The notes under the pieces were generated by a model. It did no database searches and was not told where the DNA came from. It saw nothing but the letters and a program-made list of their open reading frames with translations. A stretch of 64,000 nucleotides of DNA from Mesorhizobium sp. ES1-4 (GTDB lineage: Bacteria; Pseudomonadota; Alphaproteobacteria; Rhizobiales; Rhizobiaceae), in the NCBI RefSeq assembly GCF_020164745.1, contig NZ_JAIUGV010000001.1:310001-374000 (forward strand). Direction: 5' to 3'. Position numbers and translations under genes: made by a program. Shown one piece after another: positions 49,914-60,208 of this stretch; the first letter of the stretch is position 1, and every line of letters starts with the position of its first letter.

Positions 49914-50837
49914 TTATTCACGGATGGCTTCGCGGGCAGGCGCCGGTCCCCGGCTACGCTTGAGGCTGGGCAAGGCAAGCATGGCCAGCACGAACAGGCC
50001 CGTGGCAAGCTTCAGGTCAGGCGGCGGCATGCCGGCGGCAAGGCAGAACGACACCAACTGGTAGTAGATGATCGCACCGGCGAAAGGCGCCAGCAGCTGA
50101 CGCCAGACTGTCTGCTTGCCGACGACAGCCTCGCCGATCATCAATGCGGCAAGGCCGTTGATGAGAATCCCCAACCCCATATTGACGTCGGCAAATCCCT
50201 GCGACTGCACCATCAGTGCGCCGCTTGACGCCGAAAACGCGCTCGCCAGTCCGACATCGCCTATGGTCGCCGCCCAGACATTGATGCCTTGCGCCTCGGC
50301 CATATCAGGATTGGCGCCCACGGCGCGCACCGCGGTCCCCTTCTCGGTCCTGAAGAACATGTAGAGCGCCGCAAAGACGAGGAGTGCGAGAAGGCCGGCG
50401 ACGACAATCTTGCTGGCCGGGAACCCAGGCCGTGCGAATGGCACCCAGTCGAACACGGTAGGCGAACCGAAGACGGAGAGGTTGGATTTGCCCATGATGC
50501 GAAGGTTGATGCTGTAAAGCATCGTCATCATCAGGATACCCGCGAGAAGCGTGTGGATGCGGAAGCGCAGATGGATGAAGGCGGTGCAGCAGCCCGCCGC
50601 GAAGCCGGCGACAAGGGCGGCGGCAATGCCCATCAGCGGCGATGCGCCGGCGGCAAGGAGGACGCCGCAGACGCAACCACCCAGCGGAAAGGCGCCTTCG
50701 CTGGTGAGATCGGGAAAATTCAGCATCCGAAACGGGATCATGATCCCGAGCACGACAAAGGCCAGGATCAGGCTTTGCGCCAGGGTGACCGGGATGATCG
50801 CGACGAAGCTGGTCAGAACGTCCGCAATAAAGCCCAT
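49914..50837 (-). CDS. ABC transporter permease (TrpY-like, BPL_transp_2 type)
   Basis: A 307-residue inner-membrane protein with about eight hydrophobic segments: PVTLAQSLILAFVVLGIMIP, FRMLNFPDLTSEGAFPLGGC, then AVGANPDMAEAQGINVWAAT. The fold is that of branched-chain amino-acid-type permeases used with PF04392 binding proteins. The same three-gene set carries tryptophan in Gram-positive bacteria (TrpXYZ). Here it adjoins kynureninase, supporting tryptophan or kynurenine as cargo. Confidence 0.85.
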   Translation of the reverse strand: MGFIADVLTSFVAIIPVTLAQSLILAFVVLGIMIPFRMLNFPDLTSEGAFPLGGCVCGVLLAAGASPLMGIAAALVAGFAAGCCTAFIHLRFRIHTLLAGILMMTMLYSINLRIMGKSNLSVFGSPTVFDWVPFARPGFPASKIVVAGLLALLVFAALYMFFRTEKGTAVRAVGANPDMAEAQGINVWAATIGDVGLASAFSASSGALMVQSQGFADVNMGLGILINGLAALMIGEAVVGKQTVWRQLLAPFAGAIIYYQLVSFCLAAGMPPPDLKLATGLFVLAMLALPSLKRSRGPAPAREAIRE

Positions 50838-50842
50838 GATGA

Positions 50843-51622
50843 TCAGCCCGCCAGCAACATGCGATCCGTCTTGACGGAGAAATGGCCGATCAGATCGATA
50901 ACCGTGACCCTCGCCTTCTCTTCGCCAGCGACCTCCAGAAGGACGCGGCCCGCGTCGAGCATGATCACCCGGCTGCCATAGTCGACGGCATGCTGCATGT
51001 TGTGTGTCACCATCAGGGTGGTCAGTTTCAGCGCGTCGACGGCTCGTACCGTTGCCTGCATGACGATCTCGGCCGTGCGCGGGTCGAGCGCCGCGGTATG
51101 CTCGTCGAGCAGCAGCAAATCCGGCGATCCGCCGACCGCCATGATCAGAGACAGGGATTGCCTCTGTCCACCCGAGAGCAGGTCGACGCGCGTGTCGAGG
51201 CGATTTTCAAGGCCGAGGCCCAATATCGACAGCCGCTCCTTGTAAGACGCAAGCCGAGCCGCGTTCAGCCCCTGGCGCAAGGTGCGCTTTGTGCTGCGCA
51301 AATCGGCCAGCAGCATATTTTCCGCGACCGTCATGCTGGCGGCTGTGCCGCGCATCGGATCCTGAAAGACGCGGGCCAGTTTCGCGGCGCGCTTGTGCAC
51401 CGGCATTCCTGTCACGTCGGCGCCGTTGATCAGGATTTGGCCGGAATCAAGGATCAGAGCTCCGGAAACGGCATTGAGCATGCTGCTCTTGCCGGCCCCG
51501 TTGGAGCCGATGACGATTCCGAACTCGCCTGTGGCCAGGGACAGGCTAAGGTCATCCAGCGCGACCTTCTCGTCGGCCTGGCCCCTGTAGAACACTTTAC
51601 GCGCGGATCTGATCTCGAGCAT
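50843..51622 (-). CDS. ABC transporter ATP-binding protein (TrpZ-like)
   Basis: A 259-residue ATPase. Walker A is GSNGAGKSS, the signature is LLSGGQRQSLSLIMAVGG, Walker B is LLLLDEHTAALDPRTAE and the H-loop is LMVTHNMQHAVDYG. The DEHTAALDP wording is characteristic of the ATPases paired with this permease type. ATG 51622 (MLEIRSARKVFY) follows GGGAGG; it is five bases before the permease gene. Confidence 0.88.
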   Translation of the reverse strand: MLEIRSARKVFYRGQADEKVALDDLSLSLATGEFGIVIGSNGAGKSSMLNAVSGALILDSGQILINGADVTGMPVHKRAAKLARVFQDPMRGTAASMTVAENMLLADLRSTKRTLRQGLNAARLASYKERLSILGLGLENRLDTRVDLLSGGQRQSLSLIMAVGGSPDLLLLDEHTAALDPRTAEIVMQATVRAVDALKLTTLMVTHNMQHAVDYGSRVIMLDAGRVLLEVAGEEKARVTVIDLIGHFSVKTDRMLLAG

Positions 51623-51679
51623 CGTTCCTCCCTGACCTGATGGTGACGGCTTTCCCGCCGTCACCCTCGCGGCCAGATG

Positions 51680-52663
51680 TCAGTCGACGATGCAGCCGCA
51701 ATCGGCCAACGAGGCCGGTATCTCGATGCCGAAGGCGGCCATCGCCTTGCGCGAGATCGTTGCCATGTGGTCCTTGTAAGCCGGGCGCGACGGCGCGATC
51801 GTCTTGGGATCCTTGCCCTTGAGGATTTCGGCCGCGATGTTGCCGGCGTTGATGCCGACCTGCGTGTAATTGACCGCGAAGCTTGCCGGTACGGTGCCGT
51901 TGCGGACCGCGCTGTCATCGGAGTTGACGACCGGGATACCGGCCTGGCGAGCGGCTGCGGAGACAGCGGCGATCGCCGGCTGGATCAGGTTCGAAGCCGG
52001 GCCGTAGATCACGTCGGCCTTGCCGGCGAGCGAAGCGATGCGTTGCTGGATGTCATTGACGTTGTCGATGCCGACCTCCACGACCTCGAAGCCGGCCGCG
52101 GGTGCCGCCGCCTTGATCTTTTCGATCAGGGCAACATCGTTGGCCTCGCCTGGATTGTAAGGCACGCCAAAGCGCTTGGCGTTCGGCAGCAGCTTCTTGG
52201 TGAAGGCCATCACCGCGGCGACATCCTGCAGATCGCTGGCGCCGGTCATGCCTTCGTCTCCGGAGTCCCATGACGGCACCAGCTTGGCCGCGACCGGATC
52301 GGTGACCGCGGCAAAGACGATCGGAATGCCGGAGCCCGCGAGCGCTTTCTTGGCGATCTGCGAGACCGGCGTGGTGATGGTGTAGATCAGCTTGGGCTGC
52401 TCCGCCTGCAGCTTGGCGATCATCTGCGGCACCAGCGATGCATCGAAATTGGTATGACTCTCCGAATAGATGACGTCCTTGCCCTCGACGAAGCCGTTGT
52501 CCGTCAGCGCCTTCTTGAAGCCGGCTATGGCAGCGTTGAGCTGGGGGTGCTCGCCGAAATTGGCGATGCCGATGCGTATCTGGTCGGCGGCGGCATTGCC
52601 GGCGCTCATCAACGCGCCAGCCAGGAACAAGCCCGACAACCAAGCGGATTTCGACTTCAACAT
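51680..52663 (-). CDS. ABC transporter substrate-binding protein (PF04392, TrpX-like)
   Basis: A 327-residue periplasmic protein. The signal peptide is SAWLSGLFLAGALMSAGNAA. The mature part begins QIRIGIANFGEHPQLNAAIA and has PQMIAKLQAEQPKLIYTITT and PVVNSDDSAVRNGTVPASFA, typical of the ABC_sub_bind family. GGGAGGAA lies just before two adjacent ATGs; the second (52663) has the better spacing. It heads the transporter operon, divergent from the GntR regulator. Confidence 0.88.
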   Translation of the reverse strand: MLKSKSAWLSGLFLAGALMSAGNAAADQIRIGIANFGEHPQLNAAIAGFKKALTDNGFVEGKDVIYSESHTNFDASLVPQMIAKLQAEQPKLIYTITTPVSQIAKKALAGSGIPIVFAAVTDPVAAKLVPSWDSGDEGMTGASDLQDVAAVMAFTKKLLPNAKRFGVPYNPGEANDVALIEKIKAAAPAAGFEVVEVGIDNVNDIQQRIASLAGKADVIYGPASNLIQPAIAAVSAAARQAGIPVVNSDDSAVRNGTVPASFAVNYTQVGINAGNIAAEILKGKDPKTIAPSRPAYKDHMATISRKAMAAFGIEIPASLADCGCIVD

Positions 52664-52748
52664 CATTTCCTCCCAGATTTGATCAGCGCCGCCGCTTGCA
52701 GCGCGGCTACTGCGGCGATCATGGTCAGTGCGTCCGCTTGTGTCAAAC

Positions 52749-52789
52749 ATTATATATAATTCTTGCTATGACCACACATCATATATAAT
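52749..52789. promoter_or_regulatory. Paired AT-rich palindromes, candidate GntR operator
   Basis: ATTATATATAAT (52749-52760) is a perfect 12-base palindrome. ATCATATATAAT (52778-52789) differs from it at one position. The extended context ACAT(T/C)ATATATAATT is repeated. Centres are 29 bases apart, close to three helical turns. They lie between the divergent TrpX-like and GntR genes. Confidence 0.65.
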
Positions 52790-52814
52790 TTCTGCGAGCG
52801 ACGGACGGACCGCG

Positions 52815-53585
52815 ATGCAGGATCAAACGAGTTCCACAAAGACGGAGGCAGCCTATCAGCTGTTGCGGCGCGACATCCTGACCACGCGCCTCATGCCCGG
52901 GGCTCCGCTGAAGCTGAGCGCGCTGCGCGGCACCTATGGCGTCGGCTGGACACCGTTGCGCGAAGCCTTGTCGCGGCTCGAGGCCGAACGCCTGGTCACC
53001 ACCATCAGCAATCGCGGTTTTGCCGTGGCACCCGTGTCGCGGGCCGAACTTGAGGACCTGGCACGCGCCAGGATGGTGGTCGAGATCCCCCTGTTCCTCG
53101 AAGCGATGGAGAAAGGCGGCAAGGAGTGGGAGGATGCCGTTGTCACCGCCCATTACCGGCTCTCCCGTTGCAAGACCGCCGTCGACGATCCCTCGGATGC
53201 GGCCGTCGACAAATGGGACGAGAACCACGATGCTTTCCATGCGGCGCTGCTGAGCGCCGCCACATGCAACTGGCTGCTGCGGTTCCGCTCGACAATCTCG
53301 GATCAGCTGCGCCGGCATCATCGCTTTCTTGGTCTGGCGCCGACACTGCGGGCCGCGGCTGGCCTCAAGGAAGGCTATGAAGAGGCAATGGAGGCACTGC
53401 GCGAGGCGATCGCGATCGAACACCACACAGCGATCATGGAAGCGGCACTCGATCGTGATGTCGAGCGAGCCAAGGCGCTGATGACGGCGCATATCGGCTA
53501 TACCCTGCACGTCTATGTTCACAGTGAAGACAGCGGCGCGACCAAATACGCCGCCCGCGCCGGCCGAAGTGCGCCAAACGCCTGA
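52815..53585 (+). CDS. GntR family transcriptional regulator (FCD-type)
   Basis: A 256-residue regulator. The winged helix is seen in [20 protein letters not shown] and [19 protein letters not shown]. The C-terminal all-helical FCD domain has a [20 protein letters not shown] ligand/metal segment and [20 protein letters not shown]. It is divergent from the tryptophan-type transporter and kynureninase genes and probably controls them through the paired palindromes in the gap. Confidence 0.88.
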   Translation: MQDQTSSTKTEAAYQLLRRDILTTRLMPGAPLKLSALRGTYGVGWTPLREALSRLEAERLVTTISNRGFAVAPVSRAELEDLARARMVVEIPLFLEAMEKGGKEWEDAVVTAHYRLSRCKTAVDDPSDAAVDKWDENHDAFHAALLSAATCNWLLRFRSTISDQLRRHHRFLGLAPTLRAAAGLKEGYEEAMEALREAIAIEHHTAIMEAALDRDVERAKALMTAHIGYTLHVYVHSEDSGATKYAARAGRSAPNA

Positions 53586-53828
53586 TCCATCCCCGTCCCG
53601 AAGTTGGCAACAGTTGGCGTTTTGGTTTCGTTTCGTTCCACGATTAGTGGCCCCCGGGGAAAGCTTTCCAAAGCCTGACGCCAAAGCTCGTCAACGGATA
53701 GACCACAGGCCGTTAACCAAGCGATTTCAATGCGCCTGTCGATGCCGCCGAGGATCGGTTTCTGCCCGCTGTCGCCAGCAAAAAACTACGGACGCCTTAA
53801 CAAATTCATTAAACTTTAAACGGTTGCG

Positions 53829-53843
53829 GAACACAACTGGAAC
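53829..53843 (+). promoter_or_regulatory. SOS box (LexA operator), perfect alphaproteobacterial consensus
   Basis: GAAC, seven bases, GAAC: the alphaproteobacterial LexA direct-repeat site. It lies about 75 bases before lexA and indicates autoregulation. Confidence 0.85.
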
Positions 53844-53854
53844 AGATAGTGTTT

Positions 53855-53869
53855 GTTCTGGGTTTGTTT
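53855..53869 (+). promoter_or_regulatory. Second, imperfect SOS box
   Basis: GTTC, seven bases, GTTT: one mismatch from GTTC-N7-GTTC, the reverse-complement form of the consensus. It is 11 bases from the perfect box and about 48 bases before lexA. Confidence 0.55.
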
Positions 53870-53916
53870 TTTCGATTCTGGTTTCAGACCTCTCGTTCAA
53901 TGCCTTGGGGGCCGCC

Positions 53917-54660
53917 ATGCTGACACGCAAGCAACATGAACTGCTGATGTTCATCCACGAACGGCTCAAGGAAAGCGGGATACCCCCCTCCTTCGACGAG
54001 ATGAAGGAAGCGCTCGATCTTGCCTCCAAGTCGGGGATCCATCGTTTGATCACGGCGCTGGAGGAACGCGGCTTCATTCGCCGGCTACCCAATCGGGCGC
54101 GCGCGCTGGAAGTGCTGCGGTTGCCGGACTCGATCGCGCCGGGTCTCAATGCGGCAAAGAAATTCTCGCCAAGCGTCATCCAGGGTAGCCTTGGCCAAGG
54201 CAATCTCGGCCGTCAGGTCAGGCCGGCTGCTGCGCCTTCGCGTCTGCCAGCGGCCGGTAACGACGACGATGCGGTTTCGGCCGTGTCCATCCCGGTCATG
54301 GGCCGTATCGCCGCCGGTGTGCCGATCGATGCCATCCAGCATCAGACACATTCGATCTCGGTGCCGCCGGACATGATCATGGGCGGCGAACATTATGCGC
54401 TGGAGGTCAAGGGCGACTCGATGATCGAGGCCGGTATTTTCGATGGCGACACGGTCATCATCCGCAATGCCGATACGGCAAGTCCGGGCGAAATCATCGT
54501 GGCGCTGGTCGACGAGGAGGAAGCGACGCTAAAACGGTTCCGCCGCAAAGGCGCTTCGATCGCGCTCGAAGCCGCCAACCCGGCCTATGAAACCCGCATC
54601 TTCGGACCGGACAGGGTCAAGGTACAAGGCAAGCTGGTCGGGTTGATCAGGCGCTACTGA
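53917..54660 (+). CDS. lexA: LexA repressor
   Basis: A 247-residue SOS repressor/autopeptidase. The winged helix is [20 protein letters not shown] with [19 protein letters not shown]. After a longer linker than in E. coli comes the cleavage region [13 protein letters not shown] (Ala-Gly bond), then the catalytic Ser in [17 protein letters not shown] and Lys in [15 protein letters not shown] 53917 is the family start. SOS boxes lie upstream. Its end overlaps the convergent comEC end by seven bases. Confidence 0.97.
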   Translation: MLTRKQHELLMFIHERLKESGIPPSFDEMKEALDLASKSGIHRLITALEERGFIRRLPNRARALEVLRLPDSIAPGLNAAKKFSPSVIQGSLGQGNLGRQVRPAAAPSRLPAAGNDDDAVSAVSIPVMGRIAAGVPIDAIQHQTHSISVPPDMIMGGEHYALEVKGDSMIEAGIFDGDTVIIRNADTASPGEIIVALVDEEEATLKRFRRKGASIALEAANPAYETRIFGPDRVKVQGKLVGLIRRY

Positions 54661-57098
54661 GCGGGTTTGCTGTTGGGTCTTTTATAGGGCGGCAGCCCCC
54701 TCGCCTCGCGTGAGAATTTTCGCTGCTCGTGCCAGGGCCGGTATGGTCCGTCGACAGCGAATTCGATCGCAGCCGGGGTCGTGGCGGACCGGGGATCGAA
54801 GAAGACAGCGGCACTCCCCTTGCGGGCGAGTTGCCGTTTCGTGACGACGAGAACCAGCGGGTTGTGGCAGGCGTCATATGCGGTCACGTCGTTGACGACG
54901 ATCAGGTCCGCGAAAGCGCAGGCCTTCCAGGTGTTCTTGCGATCCTCGACATAGGCGATGATGGCGCCGGAAGGGTGCCTGGCAAGGCACAGGCCTTCAC
55001 GGCAATAGAAAGGCGATCCTTGCGGCAGGTCGGTGGGACTGGCGATGTCGAATTGCCTGTCTGTCTTGTCGAACATTTCCGGTTTGACGATCGTTTCGGA
55101 GACCAGGGCGCGTTTCCAGTTGTCGGTTGCGAATTGGTTCGGACGTTCCCGATTGACGGCCAGTTCGCCATTGCCGATCGGCAGCGCGACAAGCCGCGCA
55201 TCTTCCGAGATCAGCACATCGGGCGGGCGTGTGTGCGACACGGTCAACAAGCCGGCAAGCGCGAATGGAAGCGCCGCGAGGCGCAGCCACGTCGTCGCCA
55301 TCGTCGCGATGACCAGAGCGACGGTGACCAGCAGCACGGATTGCTGCGAAATCAGCCCGACCCCATCGATCGGAGAGCGCTCGGATATCCATGCCGATAC
55401 CGCGATCATTGCCGTCAGGCCCTTGCCCATGAGGTAGAGAGCCGGCCAATCCAACCCGAACGGCATCAGCACGGCGCTGGCGACAGCCAGGAACATCACC
55501 ACCGACACAATCGGCATGACGGCGAGGTTGGCGAACAGGCTGAGCGGCGACACCCGCTGGAAATGCCAGATGGCAAACAACGCCGTGGCGCTGCCGGCGA
55601 TGATGGACGTCATGGCCAATCCACCTGTCGCCAGCAGGAATTTTCGCGTCAGCAACCCCGGCAGGGTTCGTTTCGGTGGCGGTGGCCTTGTCTTTCCCGC
55701 GCGGTGGTCGGCCAAGCCGGCATAGGCGCCGATCAGGGCCGCGGTTGCCGCGAACGACATCTGGAAGCTCGGGCCGACAACCTCGTGCGGCGAAACCAGG
55801 ATGACGGCGATCGCCGAGATCGCCAGGTTGCGCATGGTCAGCGCAGCGCGATCGAACAGGACGGCGAACAGCATCACCGCCAGCATGATGAAGCTGCGTT
55901 CGGCGGCGACGACGACGCCGGAGATGACGAGATAGGCAGCGATCGAGAAAAGCGCGGCGGCGGCCGCGTATTTCTTTACCGGCCGGCGCGCGGAAAGGCC
56001 TGGAAACAGTGCGAAGGTACCGCGCAGCAGACCCATGATGGTGCCGGCCACCAGTGCCATGTGCAGTCCCGAAATGGAGATGATGTGATAGATGCCGGTA
56101 CGCCGCATTGCTTCGTTGATTTCATTGGGGATGCCGGCGCGCACGCCCACGATCAGCGCCGCCGCGATCTCGCCTTCGGCGCCGCCAATGCTGCCCCTGA
56201 TATGGTCGGCGATCGCTTCGCGGGCATTTTCGATGCTGGAAAAAAGGCGTGACGACAGCGGCATCTCGCCGTCATCGGCGGAGACAACGGTCGGATTGCC
56301 GAGAAAGAAGCCGCTGCCGCCGATGCCGGCGAAATAGCTCTCGAAGGAGAAGTCGTAACTGTCCGGCCGCACCGGACCGGTCGGCGGCAGCAGCTTGGCG
56401 TAGCCGGTGATGAGCGAGCCTGCGGTCATCTCCGGCGGTATCCTGCGTGCCGAGAGCCGGACCCTTTCCGGCGCGTAGCGCAGTTTCGGCCGGGCCGTCG
56501 AAATCACGTCGATGGTCATCCGGACGCGACCGGTCTCCATCCCCTCGAGCGAGACCACGCGGCCGGTCAGTTGCGTCGAGATTTCGGAGCCCAGCATCCG
56601 GGTTCCGGCTCGCCATGTTTCGACCTTCGCCGCGAGCAGGCCCAGCGCGCACAACAGCACTGCCATGAAACACAGATGGGTTTTCGGCCAGGAGCGCGAC
56701 ACGAAGGCAAAGGCCGTCGCCAGCATCACGACTGCGATGGGCTGTGCAAAATCTGGCTCGGACGCCAGCGAAAAGTAGCCGACCACCCCAACGGCCAGAC
56801 AGACCGGCACCAGCAGGAAGGCGACACCCCGGTCGAGTTCCAGTTCCGCCGCCTCGGCCACGCCGTGGTGCAGGCGAGGCATTGATATCAGGCCGATTTG
56901 CCGGCGCACGCGCACAATCCCGCGTACGACAGAAGATGGAGCGGGCGACGGCAAGTCCGTCTGTAGCGGCTGGGTCGCGGGCGCGGCCACGAGCGGCGGC
57001 GGCAGTGGGATCGCCGGAGGCGTCGCAAACAGGGACCTCTCGCTGACGCCGACAATGGCGCCCTCGCCCCCATCCGAGCCCCGGCCTCGTCCAGTCAT
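54654..57098 (-). CDS. ComEC/Rec2-family membrane protein
   Basis: An 814-residue protein with many hydrophobic segments. A DUF4131-type N-terminal region ([17 protein letters not shown]) precedes the competence-domain core ([39 protein letters not shown]). The C-terminal ~170 residues lack the HxHxDH metal motif of a metallo-beta-lactamase domain. ComEC forms the DNA-uptake channel in competent bacteria; in rhizobia its role is untested. It is convergent with lexA and divergent from gltX. Confidence 0.88.
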   Translation of the reverse strand: MTGRGRGSDGGEGAIVGVSERSLFATPPAIPLPPPLVAAPATQPLQTDLPSPAPSSVVRGIVRVRRQIGLISMPRLHHGVAEAAELELDRGVAFLLVPVCLAVGVVGYFSLASEPDFAQPIAVVMLATAFAFVSRSWPKTHLCFMAVLLCALGLLAAKVETWRAGTRMLGSEISTQLTGRVVSLEGMETGRVRMTIDVISTARPKLRYAPERVRLSARRIPPEMTAGSLITGYAKLLPPTGPVRPDSYDFSFESYFAGIGGSGFFLGNPTVVSADDGEMPLSSRLFSSIENAREAIADHIRGSIGGAEGEIAAALIVGVRAGIPNEINEAMRRTGIYHIISISGLHMALVAGTIMGLLRGTFALFPGLSARRPVKKYAAAAALFSIAAYLVISGVVVAAERSFIMLAVMLFAVLFDRAALTMRNLAISAIAVILVSPHEVVGPSFQMSFAATAALIGAYAGLADHRAGKTRPPPPKRTLPGLLTRKFLLATGGLAMTSIIAGSATALFAIWHFQRVSPLSLFANLAVMPIVSVVMFLAVASAVLMPFGLDWPALYLMGKGLTAMIAVSAWISERSPIDGVGLISQQSVLLVTVALVIATMATTWLRLAALPFALAGLLTVSHTRPPDVLISEDARLVALPIGNGELAVNRERPNQFATDNWKRALVSETIVKPEMFDKTDRQFDIASPTDLPQGSPFYCREGLCLARHPSGAIIAYVEDRKNTWKACAFADLIVVNDVTAYDACHNPLVLVVTKRQLARKGSAAVFFDPRSATTPAAIEFAVDGPYRPWHEQRKFSREARGLPPYKRPNSKPAQ

Positions 57099-57200
57099 CG
57101 GGTCTGCCCCTTGCGCCCTCGACCCCCTATGCTACATGAACGCGCGAAGCGCGAAAGTCCGCGCACCCGCATCCAGCCTCAGACGTTTTCCGAGAGTTCC

Positions 57201-58625
57201 ATGCCCGACAAGGTCATCACCCGCTTTGCCCCCTCGCCGACCGGCTATCTGCATATCGGCGGCGCGCGCACCGCGCTGTTCAACTGGCTCTACGCAAAAC
57301 ACACCGGCGGCACGATGCTGTTACGCATCGAGGACACCGATCGCGAGCGTTCGACCGATGCGGCCACGTCAGCCATCCTCGACGGCCTGACCTGGCTAGG
57401 CCTGTCATGGGACGGCGATGCGGTCTCCCAGTTCGAGCGTGCGCCGCGCCATCGCGAGGTGGCCGAGGAACTGGTGCGTCTGGGCAAGGCCTATTACAGC
57501 TACGAGACTTCAGCCGAGCTCGAGGCGATGCGCGTGGCGGCACGCGCCAAGAGCCTGCCGCCACGCTACAACGGCCACTGGCGCGACCGCGCCCCTTCGG
57601 AGGCGCCCGCCGGCGTCAAGGGCGCCATCCGCATCAAGGCACCGACTGAGGGCGAGACCGTGGTGCAGGACCGGGTCCAGGGCGAGGTGCGCTTCCCCAA
57701 CAAGGATCTCGACGACTTCATCATCCTGCGCTCGGACGGCAACCCGACTTACATGCATGCCGTCGTCGTCGACGATCACGACATGGGCGTCACCCACATC
57801 ATCCGTGGTGACGATCACCTAACCAACGCCGCACGCCAGACCGTGATCTACAACGCCATGGGCTGGGAAGTGCCTTCCATGGCGCATATCCCACTGATCC
57901 ATGGCGCTGACGGCGCCAAGCTGTCGAAGCGCCATGGCGCGCTTGGCGTCGAGGCCTATCGCGCCATGGGCTATCTGCCGGAGGCGCTGCTCAACTATCT
58001 GGCGCGGCTGGGATGGAGCCACGGCGACGACGAGATCATGTCAATCAAGGACATGATCTCCTGGTTCGACATCGGCGACGTCAACAAGGGCGCGGCGCGC
58101 TTCGACTTCGCCAAGCTGGAAGCGATCAACGGCGCGCATATGCGCCGCATGGCCGACACTGAGCTGTTCGATATCTTCATCGCCACCTTGCCCTACCTGG
58201 AGGGCGGCCCGGCGATGGCGGCGCGCCTCGACGAGAAGAACAAGGCACAGTTGCTGGCGGCACTCCCCGGCCTCAAGGAGCGCGCCAAGACGCTGGTCGA
58301 GCTTGTCGACGGCGCCGGCTTCCTGTTTGCCGAGCGGCCGCTGCCGATCGACGACAAGGCAGCACTCCTGCTCAATGACGATGCCCGCGAGATCCTGCGC
58401 GGCGCTCACAAAGCTTTGAACGCGCTTTCGGGCGACTGGACAGCCGCCACGGCCGAAACCGCGATCCGCGGCTATGCGCTGGCTGGCGGCCACAAGCTTG
58501 GCGCCGTGGCCCAGCCGCTGCGGGCTGCCCTGACCGGCAAAAGCACTTCGCCGGGCGTGTTCGACGTGCTGGCCGTGCTGGGGCGTGAGGAAAGCCTCGC
58601 GCGTATAGCGGATCAAATCGATTAG
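57201..58625 (+). CDS. gltX: Glutamyl-tRNA synthetase
   Basis: A 474-residue class I synthetase. The HIGH-type motif is [19 protein letters not shown] and the KMSKS-type motif is [40 protein letters not shown] and [19 protein letters not shown] are conserved. MPDKVITRF at ATG 57201 is the family start. Many alphaproteobacteria carry two gltX genes; I cannot tell from the window whether this one also charges tRNA-Gln. Confidence 0.95.
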   Translation: MPDKVITRFAPSPTGYLHIGGARTALFNWLYAKHTGGTMLLRIEDTDRERSTDAATSAILDGLTWLGLSWDGDAVSQFERAPRHREVAEELVRLGKAYYSYETSAELEAMRVAARAKSLPPRYNGHWRDRAPSEAPAGVKGAIRIKAPTEGETVVQDRVQGEVRFPNKDLDDFIILRSDGNPTYMHAVVVDDHDMGVTHIIRGDDHLTNAARQTVIYNAMGWEVPSMAHIPLIHGADGAKLSKRHGALGVEAYRAMGYLPEALLNYLARLGWSHGDDEIMSIKDMISWFDIGDVNKGAARFDFAKLEAINGAHMRRMADTELFDIFIATLPYLEGGPAMAARLDEKNKAQLLAALPGLKERAKTLVELVDGAGFLFAERPLPIDDKAALLLNDDAREILRGAHKALNALSGDWTAATAETAIRGYALAGGHKLGAVAQPLRAALTGKSTSPGVFDVLAVLGREESLARIADQID

Positions 58626-58807
58626 GAGCAAACTGGCCCAAGAAGATTGGCATTGAAAGGCGCGTTTCGCAGTGCAACATTAGGCTCTGGCCCAATCTGG
58701 CACGCACCTCCTGGAATGCGGTGGCGAATACGCGCATTGCGATCATTTCGACGTGTCGCTCTGCGGAATTGCCTTTGCCGGCATGAGGAAACAAGAAGGA
58801 GTTTGCA

Positions 58808-60136
58808 ATGACCGAAGCTGCGAAAAAACTGGATGTGGGCGCCAAGAGCCAGGAAGCCACGGCAACGCTGGAATTGGCCGGCAAGACCCATGAATTCAAG
58901 GTGCGAAGCGGCTCGGTCGGACCTGACGTCATCGACATCGCCTCGCTCTACAGCACCACCGGCGCCTTCACCTATGACCCCGGCTTCACCTCGACGGCAA
59001 GCTGCGAGTCGGAGATCACCTTCATCGATGGTGATGCCGGCATCCTCCTGCATCGCGGCTACCCGATCGACCAGCTGGCCGAACACGGCGATTTCCTCGA
59101 AGTCTGTTACCTCCTGCTTTACGGCGAGCTGCCCACCAAGGCGCAGAAGGACGATTTCGACTACCGGGTGACGCGCCACACCATGGTGCACGAGCAGATG
59201 TCGCGCTTCTTCACCGGCTTCCGCCGCGACGCGCACCCGATGGCGGTGATGTGCGGCGTGGTCGGCGCGCTGTCGGCCTTCTATCACGACTCGACAGACA
59301 TCTCCGACCCGTACCAGCGCATGGTTGCGTCCATGCGCCTGATCGCCAAAATGCCGACGATCGCGGCCATGGCCTACAAGTACCACATCGGCCAGCCCTT
59401 TATTTACCCGAAGAACGATCTCGGTTTCGCGGCAAACTTCCTGCATATGTGCTTCGCCGTGCCGTGCGAGGAATACAAGATCAACCCGGTCCTGGCGCGC
59501 GCCATGGAGCGCATCTTCATCCTGCACGCCGACCATGAGCAGAACGCGTCGACCTCGACCGTTCGCCTCGCCGGCTCCTCGGGCGCCAACCCGTTCGCCT
59601 GCATTGCCGCCGGCATCGCTTGCCTGTGGGGCCCGGCCCATGGTGGCGCCAATGAAGCAGCGCTCAACATGCTGGGCGAGATCGGTCATGTCGATCATAT
59701 CCCGGAATTCATCGCCCGCGCCAAGGACAAGAACGACCCGTTCCGCCTGATGGGCTTTGGCCACCGCGTCTACAAGAACTACGATCCGCGCGCCAAGATC
59801 ATGCAGAAGACGGCGCACGAGGTTCTCGGCGAACTCGGCATCAAGGACGATCCGCTGCTCGACATCGCGATGGAACTGGAAAAGATCGCGCTGACCGATC
59901 CCTATTTCATCGAGAAGAAGCTCTATCCGAATGTCGACTTCTATTCCGGCATCACGCTGAAGGCGCTTGGCTTCCCCACCACCATGTTCACCGTGCTGTT
60001 CGCGGTCGCCCGCACCGTCGGCTGGATCGCGCAGTGGAAGGAAATGATCGAGGATCCGCGCCAGAAGATCGGCCGCCCGCGCCAGCTCTACACCGGCGCG
60101 CCGGAGCGCGATTACGTGCCGATCGCCAAGAGGTGA
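58808..60136 (+). CDS. gltA: Citrate synthase (type II)
   Basis: A 442-residue TCA-cycle enzyme of the hexameric Gram-negative type. [59 protein letters not shown] and [18 protein letters not shown] contain the active-site His and Arg residues. An AAGAAGGAG ribosome-binding site precedes ATG 58808. It is convergent with the lpx operon. Confidence 0.97.
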   Translation: MTEAAKKLDVGAKSQEATATLELAGKTHEFKVRSGSVGPDVIDIASLYSTTGAFTYDPGFTSTASCESEITFIDGDAGILLHRGYPIDQLAEHGDFLEVCYLLLYGELPTKAQKDDFDYRVTRHTMVHEQMSRFFTGFRRDAHPMAVMCGVVGALSAFYHDSTDISDPYQRMVASMRLIAKMPTIAAMAYKYHIGQPFIYPKNDLGFAANFLHMCFAVPCEEYKINPVLARAMERIFILHADHEQNASTSTVRLAGSSGANPFACIAAGIACLWGPAHGGANEAALNMLGEIGHVDHIPEFIARAKDKNDPFRLMGFGHRVYKNYDPRAKIMQKTAHEVLGELGIKDDPLLDIAMELEKIALTDPYFIEKKLYPNVDFYSGITLKALGFPTTMFTVLFAVARTVGWIAQWKEMIEDPRQKIGRPRQLYTGAPERDYVPIAKR

Positions 60137-60173
60137 AGTTTAGTGGTGGGTAGTGAAGGATCGGCATTCCACT

Positions 60174-60208
60174 CACTACTCACTACTCACTACTCACTAC
60201 TCGCTACT
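60174..60208. repeat. Tandem heptamer repeat (CACTACT)n
   Basis: Four exact copies of CACTACT and a fifth with one change (CGCTACT) lie between the convergent gltA and lpxB ends. A partly complementary TAGTGGTGGGTAGTGAA stretch stands at 60141-60157, so an imperfect hairpin is possible. It is an intergenic short tandem repeat. Confidence 0.8.

Larger units (their letters stand above)
53586..53916. other. lexA upstream region
   Basis: About 330 bases before lexA. It contains the two SOS boxes described separately and a locally AT-rich stretch around 53790-53880. No gene is seen. Confidence 0.5.

Noticed and set aside
60174..60208. Possible CRISPR repeats
   Set aside because: The units are 7 bases in direct tandem with no spacers and no cas genes nearby.
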